Positions 7,668-15,327 of a stretch of 56,675 nucleotides of DNA are shown here, piece by piece (position 1 is the first letter of the stretch; each line of letters starts with the position of its first letter). This DNA is from Nitrososphaerota archaeon (lineage in GTDB: Archaea > Thermoproteota > Nitrososphaeria > Nitrososphaerales > Gagatemarchaeaceae), in the NCBI GenBank assembly GCA_027320425.1, contig DAHVLJ010000012.1:1-56675 (forward strand). The letters are read 5' to 3'. A program made the position numbers and the translations under genes. The notes beneath the pieces were generated by a model. That model saw only the letters and a list, made by a program, of their open reading frames with translations. It was not told the origin of the DNA and searched no databases.

Positions 7668-8438
7668 CTACTCTGCAACCTCCTCTACTTGGGTGGTCTT
7701 CGCTTCGCCTCCGAAGAACCTGGTGTTCAGCGCCGCCCTCTGCAACGCGTTTACCTGCTTCCCCTTCGCTATCGCGAGTTCGAACGCCTTCTGGAACTGC
7801 TCCCTCGAGTAGATTCCGTCGACCTGCAGCAGGCTCACCAGCCCAAGGTTCGGCATGATCGCTACTGGCATGTCGCCGCTCCCTTCCTTGTCTTCGGTGT
7901 CGTCAAGGTCGGCCACCACTTGGTTGTTGATGATGCCGCACGAACACCCGACCACCAGGTCCCTCATGTTGATTCCCGCGTCCGCGAGAGCCAGGGAGGC
8001 AGCCGTGATGCCTGCTACCCTTGACCCACCGTCCGACTGCAAGACCTCCACCCAGACTTCGATTGCGGTCCTAGGGTAGTCTTCTACGATGACAGCAGGC
8101 ACAAGCGCCTCTCGTATCACCTTGGAAATCTCGATCTCTCTCCTTGAGGGCGCCGGATTCTTCCTCTCATCCACGGAGAAGGGGGCCATGTGGTACCTGC
8201 ACCTCAAGAGGGCCCTGTCCGGGAGGACCTGGTGCTTCGGGTGAACTTCCTTCGGGCCGTAGACCGCGGCCATTATCTTGTTCTTCCCCCACTCAATGTA
8301 AGCCGAGCCGTCCGCGTTCTTCATGAGCCCTACCTGGATGCTGATCGGCCTAAGCTCGTCCCACTTGCGGCCGTCGAGCCTCTTACCAGACTCGTCGATC
8401 AGCTTGGTCTTCCCTTCACCCACTTCCTGTCCCTCCAA
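7668..8438 (-). CDS. rrp41: Exosome complex exonuclease Rrp41
   Basis: 256 residues of RNase PH type, the phosphorolytic active subunit of the exosome, which degrades RNA 3' to 5' and can add A-rich tails. Visible landmarks are RLDGRKWDELRPI near 20-32, MAPFSVDERKNPAPSRREIE near 85-104, and the active-site strand ADAGINMRDLVVG followed by DLDDTEDKEGSGDMPVAIMP with the acidic catalytic residue in GSGDMP. Its start overlaps the end of rrp4 by 23 bases. Confidence 0.94.
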   Translation of the reverse strand: MEGQEVGEGKTKLIDESGKRLDGRKWDELRPISIQVGLMKNADGSAYIEWGKNKIMAAVYGPKEVHPKHQVLPDRALLRCRYHMAPFSVDERKNPAPSRREIEISKVIREALVPAVIVEDYPRTAIEVWVEVLQSDGGSRVAGITAASLALADAGINMRDLVVGCSCGIINNQVVADLDDTEDKEGSGDMPVAIMPNLGLVSLLQVDGIYSREQFQKAFELAIAKGKQVNALQRAALNTRFFGGEAKTTQVEEVAE

Positions 8439-9096
8439 CCAGCGCTTCCACGCGCGTCATAAGGTCAGGCGCCTGCGTCTCTTCTTCTATCATCTTGATG
8501 GCGTTCGCCGACTTCGATATCCCCTCGGGACTGCCATTGATGACGACCACACCGTTCTGGCCCACCCTGATGTCACATCCTGTCTTCTCACTGATCAAGT
8601 TGATCATCGCACCTCTTTTCCCGATTAATCGGGGCACCTTTGTTGGCGATATCTTAACGATTTCCCCCGAGTCGACCCTTCCATAGCCTTCCCCCCTGAT
8701 GCTCAGCTGGGGGTCCCTGGACCTCTCATAAGATTCGATTCTGCACCCTATGATGTCGCCCACCGCGAACTTGCTCGACAGGTCGTGGGTCGAAGGGGAG
8801 AACTCCCTCCCGAACACGAACGAGGCGGGGAGGAATCCGTCGAAGCAGGAGTTGATGTCTATGACCCACCCGAAACCGTTGATGTCCACCACCTTCCCGA
8901 TGACTTCGTCTTCCGCCCTCGGGAGGTACGGACCTGTGAGGGGGTTAAGCTTGACCCCGTCTCCCCCCACTTCGGCCAGCCCCACTCTCAGGGCGACGTA
9001 CTCGTCTCCGCGCTTCTCGATGTAAGGGCCATACCTATGGTTCCCCTTCGCAATCACGTCCCCCGGTATCACCTGCTTCCTTTCTATCATTGGCAA
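8416..9096 (-). CDS. rrp4: Exosome RNA-binding subunit Rrp4
   Basis: 226 residues: an N-terminal domain (VIPGDVIAKGNHRYGPYIEK), a central S1 domain (about 60-135) and a KH domain (about 140-205) with VPRLIGKRGAMINLI, where the usual GxxG loop reads GKRG. Three such caps sit on the exosome ring and feed RNA into the pore. A TTG at 9096 or an ATG two codons later at 9090 may be the start. It begins two bases after the SBDS stop. Confidence 0.93.
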   Translation of the reverse strand: MPMIERKQVIPGDVIAKGNHRYGPYIEKRGDEYVALRVGLAEVGGDGVKLNPLTGPYLPRAEDEVIGKVVDINGFGWVIDINSCFDGFLPASFVFGREFSPSTHDLSSKFAVGDIIGCRIESYERSRDPQLSIRGEGYGRVDSGEIVKISPTKVPRLIGKRGAMINLISEKTGCDIRVGQNGVVVINGSPEGISKSANAIKMIEEETQAPDLMTRVEALVGGTGSG

Positions 9097-9098
9097 TT

Positions 9099-9839
9099 CT
9101 ATTTCACCACTGTGACCTGAGCGGCCCCTCTCGTCGTTGAGCCGAGTCGGTCCAGCAGGCCGGGCTGTCCGCCAGCCGGTATTTCTACTATTGCGGAGAG
9201 CGTCCCGTCAGCCAGCCAGTCCTCCTTCACTATCTGGCCGAAGTTCTTCAGCACGCCTATCGTCTGACCCGTGTACTGCGCAGAGACCTTTACCTGCAGT
9301 CTGATCCTTTCTGACTTCATGGGGAGTATGATCCTCAGCGCCTCCACCACGGTCTTCATCTGTTCGTTCGAGTCCTGGAACGGGTCCACGGACACCCTCG
9401 CCTCCTGCATCGCCTGGTCTATCCTGAGCGGCGGGTGGGGCAGAAGGGTCCTCGGGTCTACGAAATTCTTGGAGATCGCGGCTATTATCGCCTTCCTCTT
9501 CTCATCGGTGAGCTTCTTCCTTTGTTCCTGCGTGAGGTTCAGCTCGCCCTTCTTCAGTATCTCCAGGGCGGCTTTCGCGTGGTCGTCGGTCCCGAAGTGC
9601 AACTTCAGCTTCTCGCTGCTGGCCCTGAGGCCTTTCCTCGAGTCCGAAAACACTTCGTCGACTGCGATGACGGCTGATGGTTCAACGTTCCTTCCCTGCT
9701 TGTACGCCAGAGCAGAGTCAGGGTTGACAAGTATCTCGAAGTGCTCTCCTGAAATCGCAAGCTTCACAGTCGTGAACTTCGAAGACTCATGGGTCCTGGG
9801 CTTAAAATCGCCGCCCCCGTGTCCGAATGACCCGCTCAT
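9099..9839 (-). CDS. sdo1: Ribosome maturation protein SBDS
   Basis: The ATG at 9839 gives 246 residues starting MSGSFGHGGGDF; a longer frame upstream overlaps the proteasome gene and is not needed. The three-part SBDS layout is visible: N-terminal FYSH domain (to about 95), helical middle (LTQEQRKKLTDEKRKAI), and C-terminal ferredoxin-like domain. SBDS releases the anti-association factor aIF6 from the large ribosomal subunit. It sits 14 bases after psmA, the conserved archaeal order with the exosome genes. Confidence 0.92.
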   Translation of the reverse strand: MSGSFGHGGGDFKPRTHESSKFTTVKLAISGEHFEILVNPDSALAYKQGRNVEPSAVIAVDEVFSDSRKGLRASSEKLKLHFGTDDHAKAALEILKKGELNLTQEQRKKLTDEKRKAIIAAISKNFVDPRTLLPHPPLRIDQAMQEARVSVDPFQDSNEQMKTVVEALRIILPMKSERIRLQVKVSAQYTGQTIGVLKNFGQIVKEDWLADGTLSAIVEIPAGGQPGLLDRLGSTTRGAAQVTVVK

Positions 9840-9853
9840 GCGAGCTTTCGCTT

Positions 9854-10600
9854 CTAGGAGCTCTTGGCCGGCGGTTTGTCGGTCTTGGTCTTGGCACCGG
9901 ACGCGCCCTTGCTTATCTCTTGGTCTGCCAGGCGCCTCCACTTCTTTGTCTCGGCTTCAACCACCGCGACCTTGATGTGGGCGGTCCCGGTCTTGTCCTC
10001 GCTGACCAGATAGATGCATTCGATGGCAAGCGTGACGGCGTCATTCAGGCTGAGGTCTGCTGAGTAGTTCTTCTCCAGGTAGTCGTTGACCTGGTCGCTC
10101 CCTTGCCCTATCGCGATCGCATGGAAGCCAGAGTATGTCCCTGTCGGGTCCGCCAGGTACACCACAGGACCTGCGTCGTCTACTCCTGCTATGATGAGGG
10201 ACACTCCGAAGGGCCTTACGCCTGCATACTGGGTGTATTGCTGGTTCATGTCGGCGATGCGCTTCGCGATGGCTTCGACGTCGACCGGCTCGTCGTAGAT
10301 GAGCCTGTTGCTCTGCGCCAGCACTCTGGCGCTGTCGACCTGAATTCTCGCGTCTGGGATGTACCCAGCGCCGACCGCTCCAACGTGGTCGTCTATCTGG
10401 AACATCTTGACGACCGACTCGGTGCTCTGGAGCTTCTTCTGCTTCTCCTCCACGGCCAATACCACTCCTTCGTTGGTCCTTATGCCGACCGCAAGGTTCC
10501 CCCTTCTCACTGTCTCAAGGGCGTACTCAACCTGATACAACCTGCCGTCGGGCGAAAATATGGTGATCGCCCTGTCGTATCCTGCCGAAGGTGCAAACAT
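9854..10600 (-). CDS. psmA: 20S proteasome alpha subunit
   Basis: 248 residues with the gate-forming N terminus YDRAITIFSPDGRLYQVEYA, which is the alpha-type signature, and the alpha fold following. Seven alpha subunits form each outer ring and control entry to the proteolytic chamber. It is the first gene of the SBDS-exosome string; a TATA-like GTTTAAATG (minus strand, about 10643-10651) lies upstream. No beta subunit or PAN ATPase gene is in the window. The lysine-rich C-terminal tail is longer than minimal. Confidence 0.95.
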   Translation of the reverse strand: MFAPSAGYDRAITIFSPDGRLYQVEYALETVRRGNLAVGIRTNEGVVLAVEEKQKKLQSTESVVKMFQIDDHVGAVGAGYIPDARIQVDSARVLAQSNRLIYDEPVDVEAIAKRIADMNQQYTQYAGVRPFGVSLIIAGVDDAGPVVYLADPTGTYSGFHAIAIGQGSDQVNDYLEKNYSADLSLNDAVTLAIECIYLVSEDKTGTAHIKVAVVEAETKKWRRLADQEISKGASGAKTKTDKPPAKSS

Positions 10601-10712
10601 TTTCTTTGCCTTGCTCCTTTTTCGCCAACGAATTCCTTAGGCATTTAAACTGTTCTGACGGTCAGCGACTCTCCGCGAAAGTTCTTATCACGAAAGCGAA
10701 GGCGATTCGCCA

Positions 10713-11300
10713 TTGCCCAAGGTCTTGGTGGTGAACAACTACCCGACGCAGGAGCGGGTCACCCGGCTCGAGGGTTCCATCGAAGGAAACGGAGCTGCAG
10801 TGAAGTCGATGGACTGGTCAGAGGTCTCTGCTTCGAAGTTCGACTCGTTTGACGGCGTCGCGCTGAGCGGCTCTCCTGACATGATGACTGAAGAGAAGAC
10901 CCGGTCCAAATTCGCCAAAGAGTCCCAGGCGATACTGGACGCTCACGTCCCCATCCTCGGGGTCTGCTTCGGCCACCAGCTGATGGCCCACGCTTTCGGC
11001 GCTCCTGTCGTGAGGGACAAACGGCACGTCCAGGAGATGGTCAAGACCAGCGTCCTCGGGGAGGACCCGCTTTTCGAAGACCTGCCCAAGTCCCTGACCC
11101 TGTTGGAGTCAAGGTATGAAGTGGTGGGGGCCATCCCTGAAGGGTTCTCGCTGCTTGCCAGGAGCGCTACTACAGAGATAGCCGCCATGAAGCACGGAAA
11201 CCGTCCACTCTATGGTGTCCAGTTCCACCCCGAGAGGTTCACCATCGCGAACCCAGAAGGGAACAAGATCATCGGCAACTTCGTCAGTCTGCTGAGGTAG
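10713..11300 (+). CDS. Class I glutamine amidotransferase-like protein
   Basis: 195 residues from a TTG start, with TATA-like TTCTTATC about 27 bases upstream. The GATase class I triad is complete: nucleophile C85 in GVCFGHQ, H172 and E174 in FHPE. This domain releases ammonia from glutamine for a partner synthetase. Length fits a stand-alone subunit such as the archaeal GMP synthase A subunit, but the sequence is not clearly GuaAa and no synthetase partner lies nearby, so the acceptor is unknown. It is followed seven bases later by the JAMM gene. Confidence 0.75.
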   Translation: MPKVLVVNNYPTQERVTRLEGSIEGNGAAVKSMDWSEVSASKFDSFDGVALSGSPDMMTEEKTRSKFAKESQAILDAHVPILGVCFGHQLMAHAFGAPVVRDKRHVQEMVKTSVLGEDPLFEDLPKSLTLLESRYEVVGAIPEGFSLLARSATTEIAAMKHGNRPLYGVQFHPERFTIANPEGNKIIGNFVSLLR

Positions 11301-11307
11301 ATGTCTC

Positions 11308-11691
11308 ATGCCGGTCCAGAAAGTGATATTCCACAAGCAAGTCGTGGACAGCCTGTTCAGCTACTCCGCTATGGCCTACCCCAACGAGGGGATCCTCCTC
11401 ATGAGAGGGAAGTCGAAGAAGGGAGTGGTCGAGGTCACCGGAGTGGTCATCCCGCCGCTCGCCAGCCACGGGGCTGCCTTCTCGTCATTCAGCTGGTGGA
11501 TGCTCCCGGTCGACTTCTCGTACGTGGGGGTGGCGCACTCCCATCCATCGGGGAACAACAGCCCCTCCCACCAAGACCTCCTTCATGCGACAGGGAGGCT
11601 CATGGTCATCATGGGGTACCCGTACGCCACGGTTGACAACCTGGGGGTCTACGATCACAACGGGAACAGGATACCCTTCGAAGTGAAGTGA
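11308..11691 (+). CDS. JAMM/MPN+ metalloprotease (Rpn11-like)
   Basis: 127 residues, a single MPN domain. The full JAMM zinc motif is present: E27 in NEGIL, then H77, H79, S87 and D90 in HSHPSGNNSPSHQD, matching HxH-x7-S-xx-D. Stand-alone archaeal JAMM proteins cut ubiquitin-like SAMP modifiers off target proteins. It probably forms an operon with the amidotransferase gene and lies close to the proteasome and exosome string, though on the other strand. The modifier it acts on is not encoded nearby. Confidence 0.85.
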   Translation: MPVQKVIFHKQVVDSLFSYSAMAYPNEGILLMRGKSKKGVVEVTGVVIPPLASHGAAFSSFSWWMLPVDFSYVGVAHSHPSGNNSPSHQDLLHATGRLMVIMGYPYATVDNLGVYDHNGNRIPFEVK

Positions 11692-11706
11692 AAGGCCCGT
11701 TTCACA

Positions 11707-11733
11707 TGAGACGTTAAGGCTTATATCGTCTCA
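11707..11733. promoter_or_regulatory. Inverted repeat flanking a TATA box
   Basis: TGAGACG (11707-11713) and its exact complement CGTCTCA (11727-11733) bracket the TATA-like TTAAGGCTTATAT. The arm centres are 20 bases apart, about two helical turns. A further GTCTCAT half-site overlaps the start codon of the next gene (about 11747-11753). This looks like an operator that would block TBP or polymerase binding at the promoter of the 59-residue protein gene. Confidence 0.6.
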
Positions 11734-11750
11734 CTGAGTGGTCTTGTCTC

Positions 11751-11930
11751 ATGTCACAATACACGAAAGGGCAAAGCTGGGGAGCCCTGAAGAAGGCGTG
11801 GCGTGGCTACAAGGTGGCCAAGGTCCAGAAGAACGCAGAGGACATGAAGAAGTACGCCGAACGCATCCGGACCCTTCAGAGCGAGCTCGGGCTCGTACAG
11901 GCGAAGTTCCCTGAGCTAGGTCTCAACTAG
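11751..11930 (+). CDS. Small basic coiled-coil protein of unknown function (59 residues)
   Basis: A 59-codon gene beginning MSQYTKGQSWGALKKAW and ending in a helical, charge-rich stretch with heptad-like spacing (MKKYAERIRTLQSELGLVQ). It has a clear TATA box about 28 bases before the ATG and is bracketed by an inverted repeat, so it is likely a real, regulated, near-leaderless gene. No family is recognised. The Lys/Arg-rich N-terminal half could bind nucleic acid, which is a guess. Confidence 0.65.
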   Translation: MSQYTKGQSWGALKKAWRGYKVAKVQKNAEDMKKYAERIRTLQSELGLVQAKFPELGLN

Positions 11931-11949
11931 ACCCAGCTCTCCCTCCCTT

Positions 11950-12327
11950 TTACCTCACGAGATCAGCGTGGTTAGTGATTATCTGGTTCCTGAGGTCCTG
12001 TGCCTGTTGGAGCGTGAAATCTGGCTCTGCTGAGACGAGCACCAGTTTGTCGCCGAGGTAGAACGTCATGATGTTCAGCCTCTCTCTCTTGTTGAAAGTG
12101 AACTGGTTCTTGCCGAAATAACGGTCCCAAGTCTTGTCGTTGTTGATCTGGATTGTTATCCCGGCAATGAGCCTGATGTCCTCGCTCTGAGGCTCAAGGG
12201 ATGGTATCCCCTTCTTCATCCCTCCGGCTATCTGCCTCCCCGAACCGTCGAGGATCTGCGCGGAACGAACCCTCCTGTCGAACTTGAACATCTCGGTGAT
12301 GATCTTGTCCCATTGGACTGCTAGCAT
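11950..12327 (-). CDS. Thaumarchaeal conserved protein (DUF6659-like)
   Basis: 125 residues with the block RVRSAQILDGSGRQIAGGMKKG, then an alternating strand/helix pattern reminiscent of roadblock or longin folds, and the ending FYLGDKLVLVSAEPDF. From memory this matches the DUF6659 group, common in Nitrososphaerota and without known function. No signal peptide or membrane segment. A TATA-like CTTATATCTC lies 28 bases upstream (minus strand, 12352-12361). It is divergent from the doxX gene. Confidence 0.7.
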   Translation of the reverse strand: MLAVQWDKIITEMFKFDRRVRSAQILDGSGRQIAGGMKKGIPSLEPQSEDIRLIAGITIQINNDKTWDRYFGKNQFTFNKRERLNIMTFYLGDKLVLVSAEPDFTLQQAQDLRNQIITNHADLVR

Positions 12328-12450
12328 TACGACCTGCCCAGTGGGAGGCGGTGAGATATAAGTGACACCCCCACCGGCCGGAACTTCGTCCCTGGCGACG
12401 GTGATCTTCAGTAAGTTTTTTGTACCAGTAAATTTCGGCTACCTCTGGAA

Positions 12451-12861
12451 TTGGCAATCGTCAGCGCTGACCTGGTCTCCCTGATCCTGAGGGTGGCGGT
12501 AGGAGCAGCTCTCATCGCTCACGGTGTCCCTAAGGTGAAAGGTGGATGGGGCGCTCAGTCTGGCCAGTGGGTAGGGACAATGGGGGTCCCGCCGTTCGCC
12601 GCGAGGCTTGTGACCCTTCTGGAGTTCTTCGGAGGCATCTTCCTCATCGTTGGCTTTCTGGTGCCGCTTGTCGCGGCTCTATTCGTCATCCAGTTCGCCG
12701 CCATCATCTTGATGAAGTCGTCCAAGATGAAAGCGAACTTCATGGGGGCAGGAGGGAAGCCCGGGTTCGAGATCGACTTCACCTATCTCTTGCTGGCACT
12801 GGCGATACTCCTCATCGGGTCCGGTGCGTTCTCGGTCGACGCGCTAATCGGCATCGTATAG
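12451..12861 (+). CDS. DoxX-family membrane protein
   Basis: 136 residues from a TTG start with four hydrophobic helices and the DoxX pattern RVAVGAALIAHGVPKV near the start and LVTLLEFFGGIFLIVGFLVP in the middle. DoxX proteins are small membrane proteins; members include subunits of thiosulfate:quinone oxidoreductase and redox-stress complexes, but most are uncharacterised, so a precise role cannot be given. Confidence 0.82.
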   Translation: MAIVSADLVSLILRVAVGAALIAHGVPKVKGGWGAQSGQWVGTMGVPPFAARLVTLLEFFGGIFLIVGFLVPLVAALFVIQFAAIILMKSSKMKANFMGAGGKPGFEIDFTYLLLALAILLIGSGAFSVDALIGIV

Positions 12862-12904
12862 CGCCGTCGGCGAACGCCGATTTTGTCGAATCATCGTTAC
12901 GGAC

Positions 12905-13393
12905 TTGTTGACAGTGTTTGACTCAGCCTCTGAAGTGGCGCATCGCCCCGTATCAAAGACAACTATGGTCCTAGAAGTAGCAACCATCCTGCTTGGCGCG
13001 TGCGTGGGCGCGGTAGTCGTGATCTACGCTGCGGCAAGTGGCTATTTCGGACACAGGAACACGAAGGCCGCCGCTCCAGTGACTTCCATAGAGACTTACC
13101 CGTCGACGACTGAGCGGGCATCTGATGTCTCTGCCGCGGAAACGTCTGCCGTGGCTGCGCCTGCTGCATCATCTGCACCAGAGCCAGCACCTGCACCTCA
13201 AGCAGCACCTTCGGGGCTGTACGAAACAGTCCAGCCCGCACCTGCGCCCGTAACCTTCTCGGCGCCGTCGTCCGTCTCCATCGGGGCACCCACGTTGGCG
13301 AAGAAGCCGACGCGGACCTACAGAAGGAGAACCGCTCCGGTGAGGAGCGCAACCGGCGTGAAGAAGACCCTGGCCAAGCCCAAGAAGCGCTAA
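12905..13393 (+). CDS. Single-pass membrane protein with Ala/Pro-rich and basic tail
   Basis: 162 residues from TTG (12905), or about 142 from the ATG at 12965. One strong transmembrane helix (VATILLGACVGAVVVIYAAA) is followed by a low-complexity Ala/Pro/Ser region (about 60-125) and a very basic C terminus rich in Lys and Arg (about 130-162). No family recognised. The layout suggests a membrane anchor with a disordered spacer and a basic end that might contact nucleic acid or the envelope. Base composition matches its neighbours. Confidence 0.65.
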   Translation: MLTVFDSASEVAHRPVSKTTMVLEVATILLGACVGAVVVIYAAASGYFGHRNTKAAAPVTSIETYPSTTERASDVSAAETSAVAAPAASSAPEPAPAPQAAPSGLYETVQPAPAPVTFSAPSSVSIGAPTLAKKPTRTYRRRTAPVRSATGVKKTLAKPKKR

Positions 13394-13411
13394 GCGAGAA
13401 GACGAAAAGAA

Positions 13412-13437
13412 GAGCGTGGGTTCATAAACCCACACTC
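13412..13437. terminator. Hairpin between the membrane-protein gene and nfo
   Basis: GAG-C-GTGGGTT, loop CATA, AACCCAC-A-CTC: an eleven-pair stem with one C/A mismatch, followed by CTCTTTT and then ATTTT. It may end transcription of the upstream gene. It also overlaps the AT-rich place where an nfo promoter would lie, so it could instead be an operator. Confidence 0.5.
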
Positions 13438-13455
13438 TGCCTCTTTTGACGCATT

Positions 13456-14307
13456 TTGACTGAAGAACCTATGGTCGGGCTGCACGTATCAGCCGCAGGT
13501 TCCCCTGAGTTCGCTTTCGACAGAGCCAAGGAGATAGGCGCCAACACGTTCCAGATCTTCACGAGGAACCCTAACCAGTGGAAGTTCAAACCGATCCCCG
13601 ACGAGACGGTCGCCGCCTTCAGGGAGAAGAGAAAGGAAGCAGGTTTCAGGCGCATCGTGGACCATATGCCCTATCTCCCCAACCTCGCATCCTCTGAGAA
13701 GGCAACCATGAAAATCAGCAGATTCACCCTCGAGGAAGAGCTCAAGCGGTGCGACGCCCTGGGGATCGACTATCTCGTGGTGCACCTCGGGAGCCACCTC
13801 GGCAAAGGGGCAGCCGTGGGTATCGCCAACATCGCCGCAGCGTGCAACCAGGCGATCGCAGCCAGCCAGGGGAACGCGTCTATCCTCCTCGAAAACATGG
13901 CGGGACAGAAGAACTGCGTCGGAGCGAGGTTCGAGGAGATACGGGCCATACTTGACAAGGTAGCCGACAGCAAGCGCGTCGGCGTGTGCCTTGACTCTTG
14001 TCATGTCTACGCCGCGGGGTTCGACCTGGCTAGCGAGGAAGCCGTAGACGACACGATGGGCCTGTTCGACCAGCTTGTCGGACTGGAAAGTCTGAAGGTC
14101 GTGCACCTGAACGACTCAAAGGGGCCCCTGGGGGGGAGGCTTGACAGGCACGAGAACATTGGAGAGGGGAAGATCGGACGCAAGGGCATCAGGGCCTTTC
14201 TTCACTATCGGGGGGTTGACGAGAGGCCGGTCATCATGGAGACCCCCTATGAAGACTACAAGACCATGGAAAAGAGCATCAGGCTCGTCCGCACCCTGAT
14301 GCAATAG
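13456..14307 (+). CDS. nfo: Endonuclease IV (AP endonuclease)
   Basis: 283 residues of the AP2EC TIM barrel, the usual length. Family landmarks: GLHVSAAGS at the start, NTFQIFTRNPNQW, LVVHLGSHLG, the metal-site strings DSCHVYAAG and HLNDSKGPLG, and HENIGEGKIG. The enzyme cuts DNA 5' to abasic sites in base excision repair using three zinc ions. It begins with TTG. The Tag glycosylase at 17750-18331, which creates abasic sites, lies a few kilobases away but is not in the same operon. Confidence 0.95.
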   Translation: MTEEPMVGLHVSAAGSPEFAFDRAKEIGANTFQIFTRNPNQWKFKPIPDETVAAFREKRKEAGFRRIVDHMPYLPNLASSEKATMKISRFTLEEELKRCDALGIDYLVVHLGSHLGKGAAVGIANIAAACNQAIAASQGNASILLENMAGQKNCVGARFEEIRAILDKVADSKRVGVCLDSCHVYAAGFDLASEEAVDDTMGLFDQLVGLESLKVVHLNDSKGPLGGRLDRHENIGEGKIGRKGIRAFLHYRGVDERPVIMETPYEDYKTMEKSIRLVRTLMQ

Positions 14308-14349
14308 CGCGATTCGGTCAAATACGGGAGTAAACCCGATGGCTGGCGC

Positions 14350-14457
14350 GGGCCCGTAGCTTAGATCCAGATGCGGAGAGAAATCAGGTAGAGCATCGGG
14401 CTTTTAACCCGAGGGTCAGCGAATGCCCCTAAACGGGTTCGATTCCCGTCGGGCCCG
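14350..14457 (+). tRNA. trnK: tRNA-Lys(TTT) with two non-canonical introns
   Basis: Acceptor GGGCCCG (14350-14356) pairs with CGGGCCC (14450-14456); discriminator G, no encoded CCA. Anticodon stem TCGGG/CCCGA surrounds loop CTTTTAA with anticodon TTT at 14403-14405. T-arm ACGGG-TTCGATT-CCCGT is at 14433-14449. Two insertions break the cloverleaf: about 18 bases in the D-loop (about 14366-14383) and about 15 bases between variable loop and T-stem (about 14418-14432); exact borders can slide by a few bases. Removing both gives a normal tRNA-Lys. A TATA-like TCAAATAC lies about 30 bases upstream. Confidence 0.9.
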
Positions 14458-14720
14458 CGGACTTGAGCCAACCTTCGGCGTTAATGGAGAACCCGTGATG
14501 GTGTGCGGAATGTTCAAAACACTGAACCGTCTCGACATCAAGCCGTGATGCGCCAGGCGCGGATTTCCTCGGCCCGAATGGCGCGCGCAACCGGCAACGT
14601 TGAAGATAGCACTAGCAATGTCTTCCCGATCATGCGCCGCACGGTACTGGATGGCGTGCTGGATCTCGGGCCATCGAATGGTGGGGGCGACATTGGCTTC
14701 GGAACGAACGGGGCGTCCCC
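14458..14720. other. Stretch without a supported gene after tRNA-Lys
   Basis: 263 bases between the tRNA and the flavoprotein gene. Short open frames exist on both strands, but none has a recognisable family, promoter or neighbour-like start. Its wording looks somewhat unlike the flanks, and the 3' end of a tRNA gene is a common integration site, so it may hold decayed foreign DNA. No direct repeat of the tRNA end was seen. Confidence 0.4.
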
Positions 14721-15221
14721 GTGACTGCGAGAAGGGTACGTCCTCCACGCCGCGTTCGACCAGAGTTCCCAGCCGAATGGCACGTGCCAAATGACCCGAA
14801 GAAGTGGATCACCTGGGACCATGCTAACGGAAAGCTGGAGAAGGAGGAGGTCTACTGGGTGTCAACCACGCGCCCGGATGGAAGGCCCCACGCCGCGCCG
14901 GTCTGGGGGGCATGGACGGACTGCACCTTCCACTTCGAAACCGATCCACGGTCGGTCAAAGGCGTCAATCTCTCTAGGAACCCGAACGTTATCATACACT
15001 TACAGGACGGAAGCGATACAGTGATTGTTGAGGGAATCGCCTCGATTGAGCGGTCTGCTTCGGTGCTGAAGAAACTGCAGACGGTCTACTTACAGAAGTA
15101 TGAGTATACGCCCTCTTGGTCCGAAGGGTCTGGCCAGGTTGTGTATCGGGTTGTCCCTAAGGTGGCTCACGCATGGAAGAACCCACGGATGCATAGAAGC
15201 CTGGTCAAGTTCGTTTTCTGA
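14721..15221 (+). CDS. Pyridoxamine-phosphate-oxidase-like split-barrel flavoprotein
   Basis: 166 residues from a GTG start. The core EEVYWVSTTRPDGRPHAAPVWGAWTD followed by later NPNVIIHLQDGSDTVIVEGIA is the pattern of FMN- or F420-binding split-barrel proteins (PPOX-like), where the DGRPHAAPVW segment lines the cofactor site. Substrate unknown; such proteins reduce or bind F420, FMN or haem-related molecules. A second, only distantly similar member is encoded at 15808-16308. Confidence 0.75.
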   Translation: MTARRVRPPRRVRPEFPAEWHVPNDPKKWITWDHANGKLEKEEVYWVSTTRPDGRPHAAPVWGAWTDCTFHFETDPRSVKGVNLSRNPNVIIHLQDGSDTVIVEGIASIERSASVLKKLQTVYLQKYEYTPSWSEGSGQVVYRVVPKVAHAWKNPRMHRSLVKFVF

Positions 15222-15327
15222 GCCTCCGGTCTATCCTTCCGTCTAGGAGGATGGAGTCCTTCCTGCCCCCACTGTCATCCTCCCGTTGGAGCGGAAAGAT
15301 GCGACGGTCGCGGAGGTTGGCTGCCTG

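Noticed and set aside
14416-14790. 124-codon minus-strand frame across the tRNA-Lys end
   Set aside because: It overlaps the tRNA and the flavoprotein gene and shows no family likeness.
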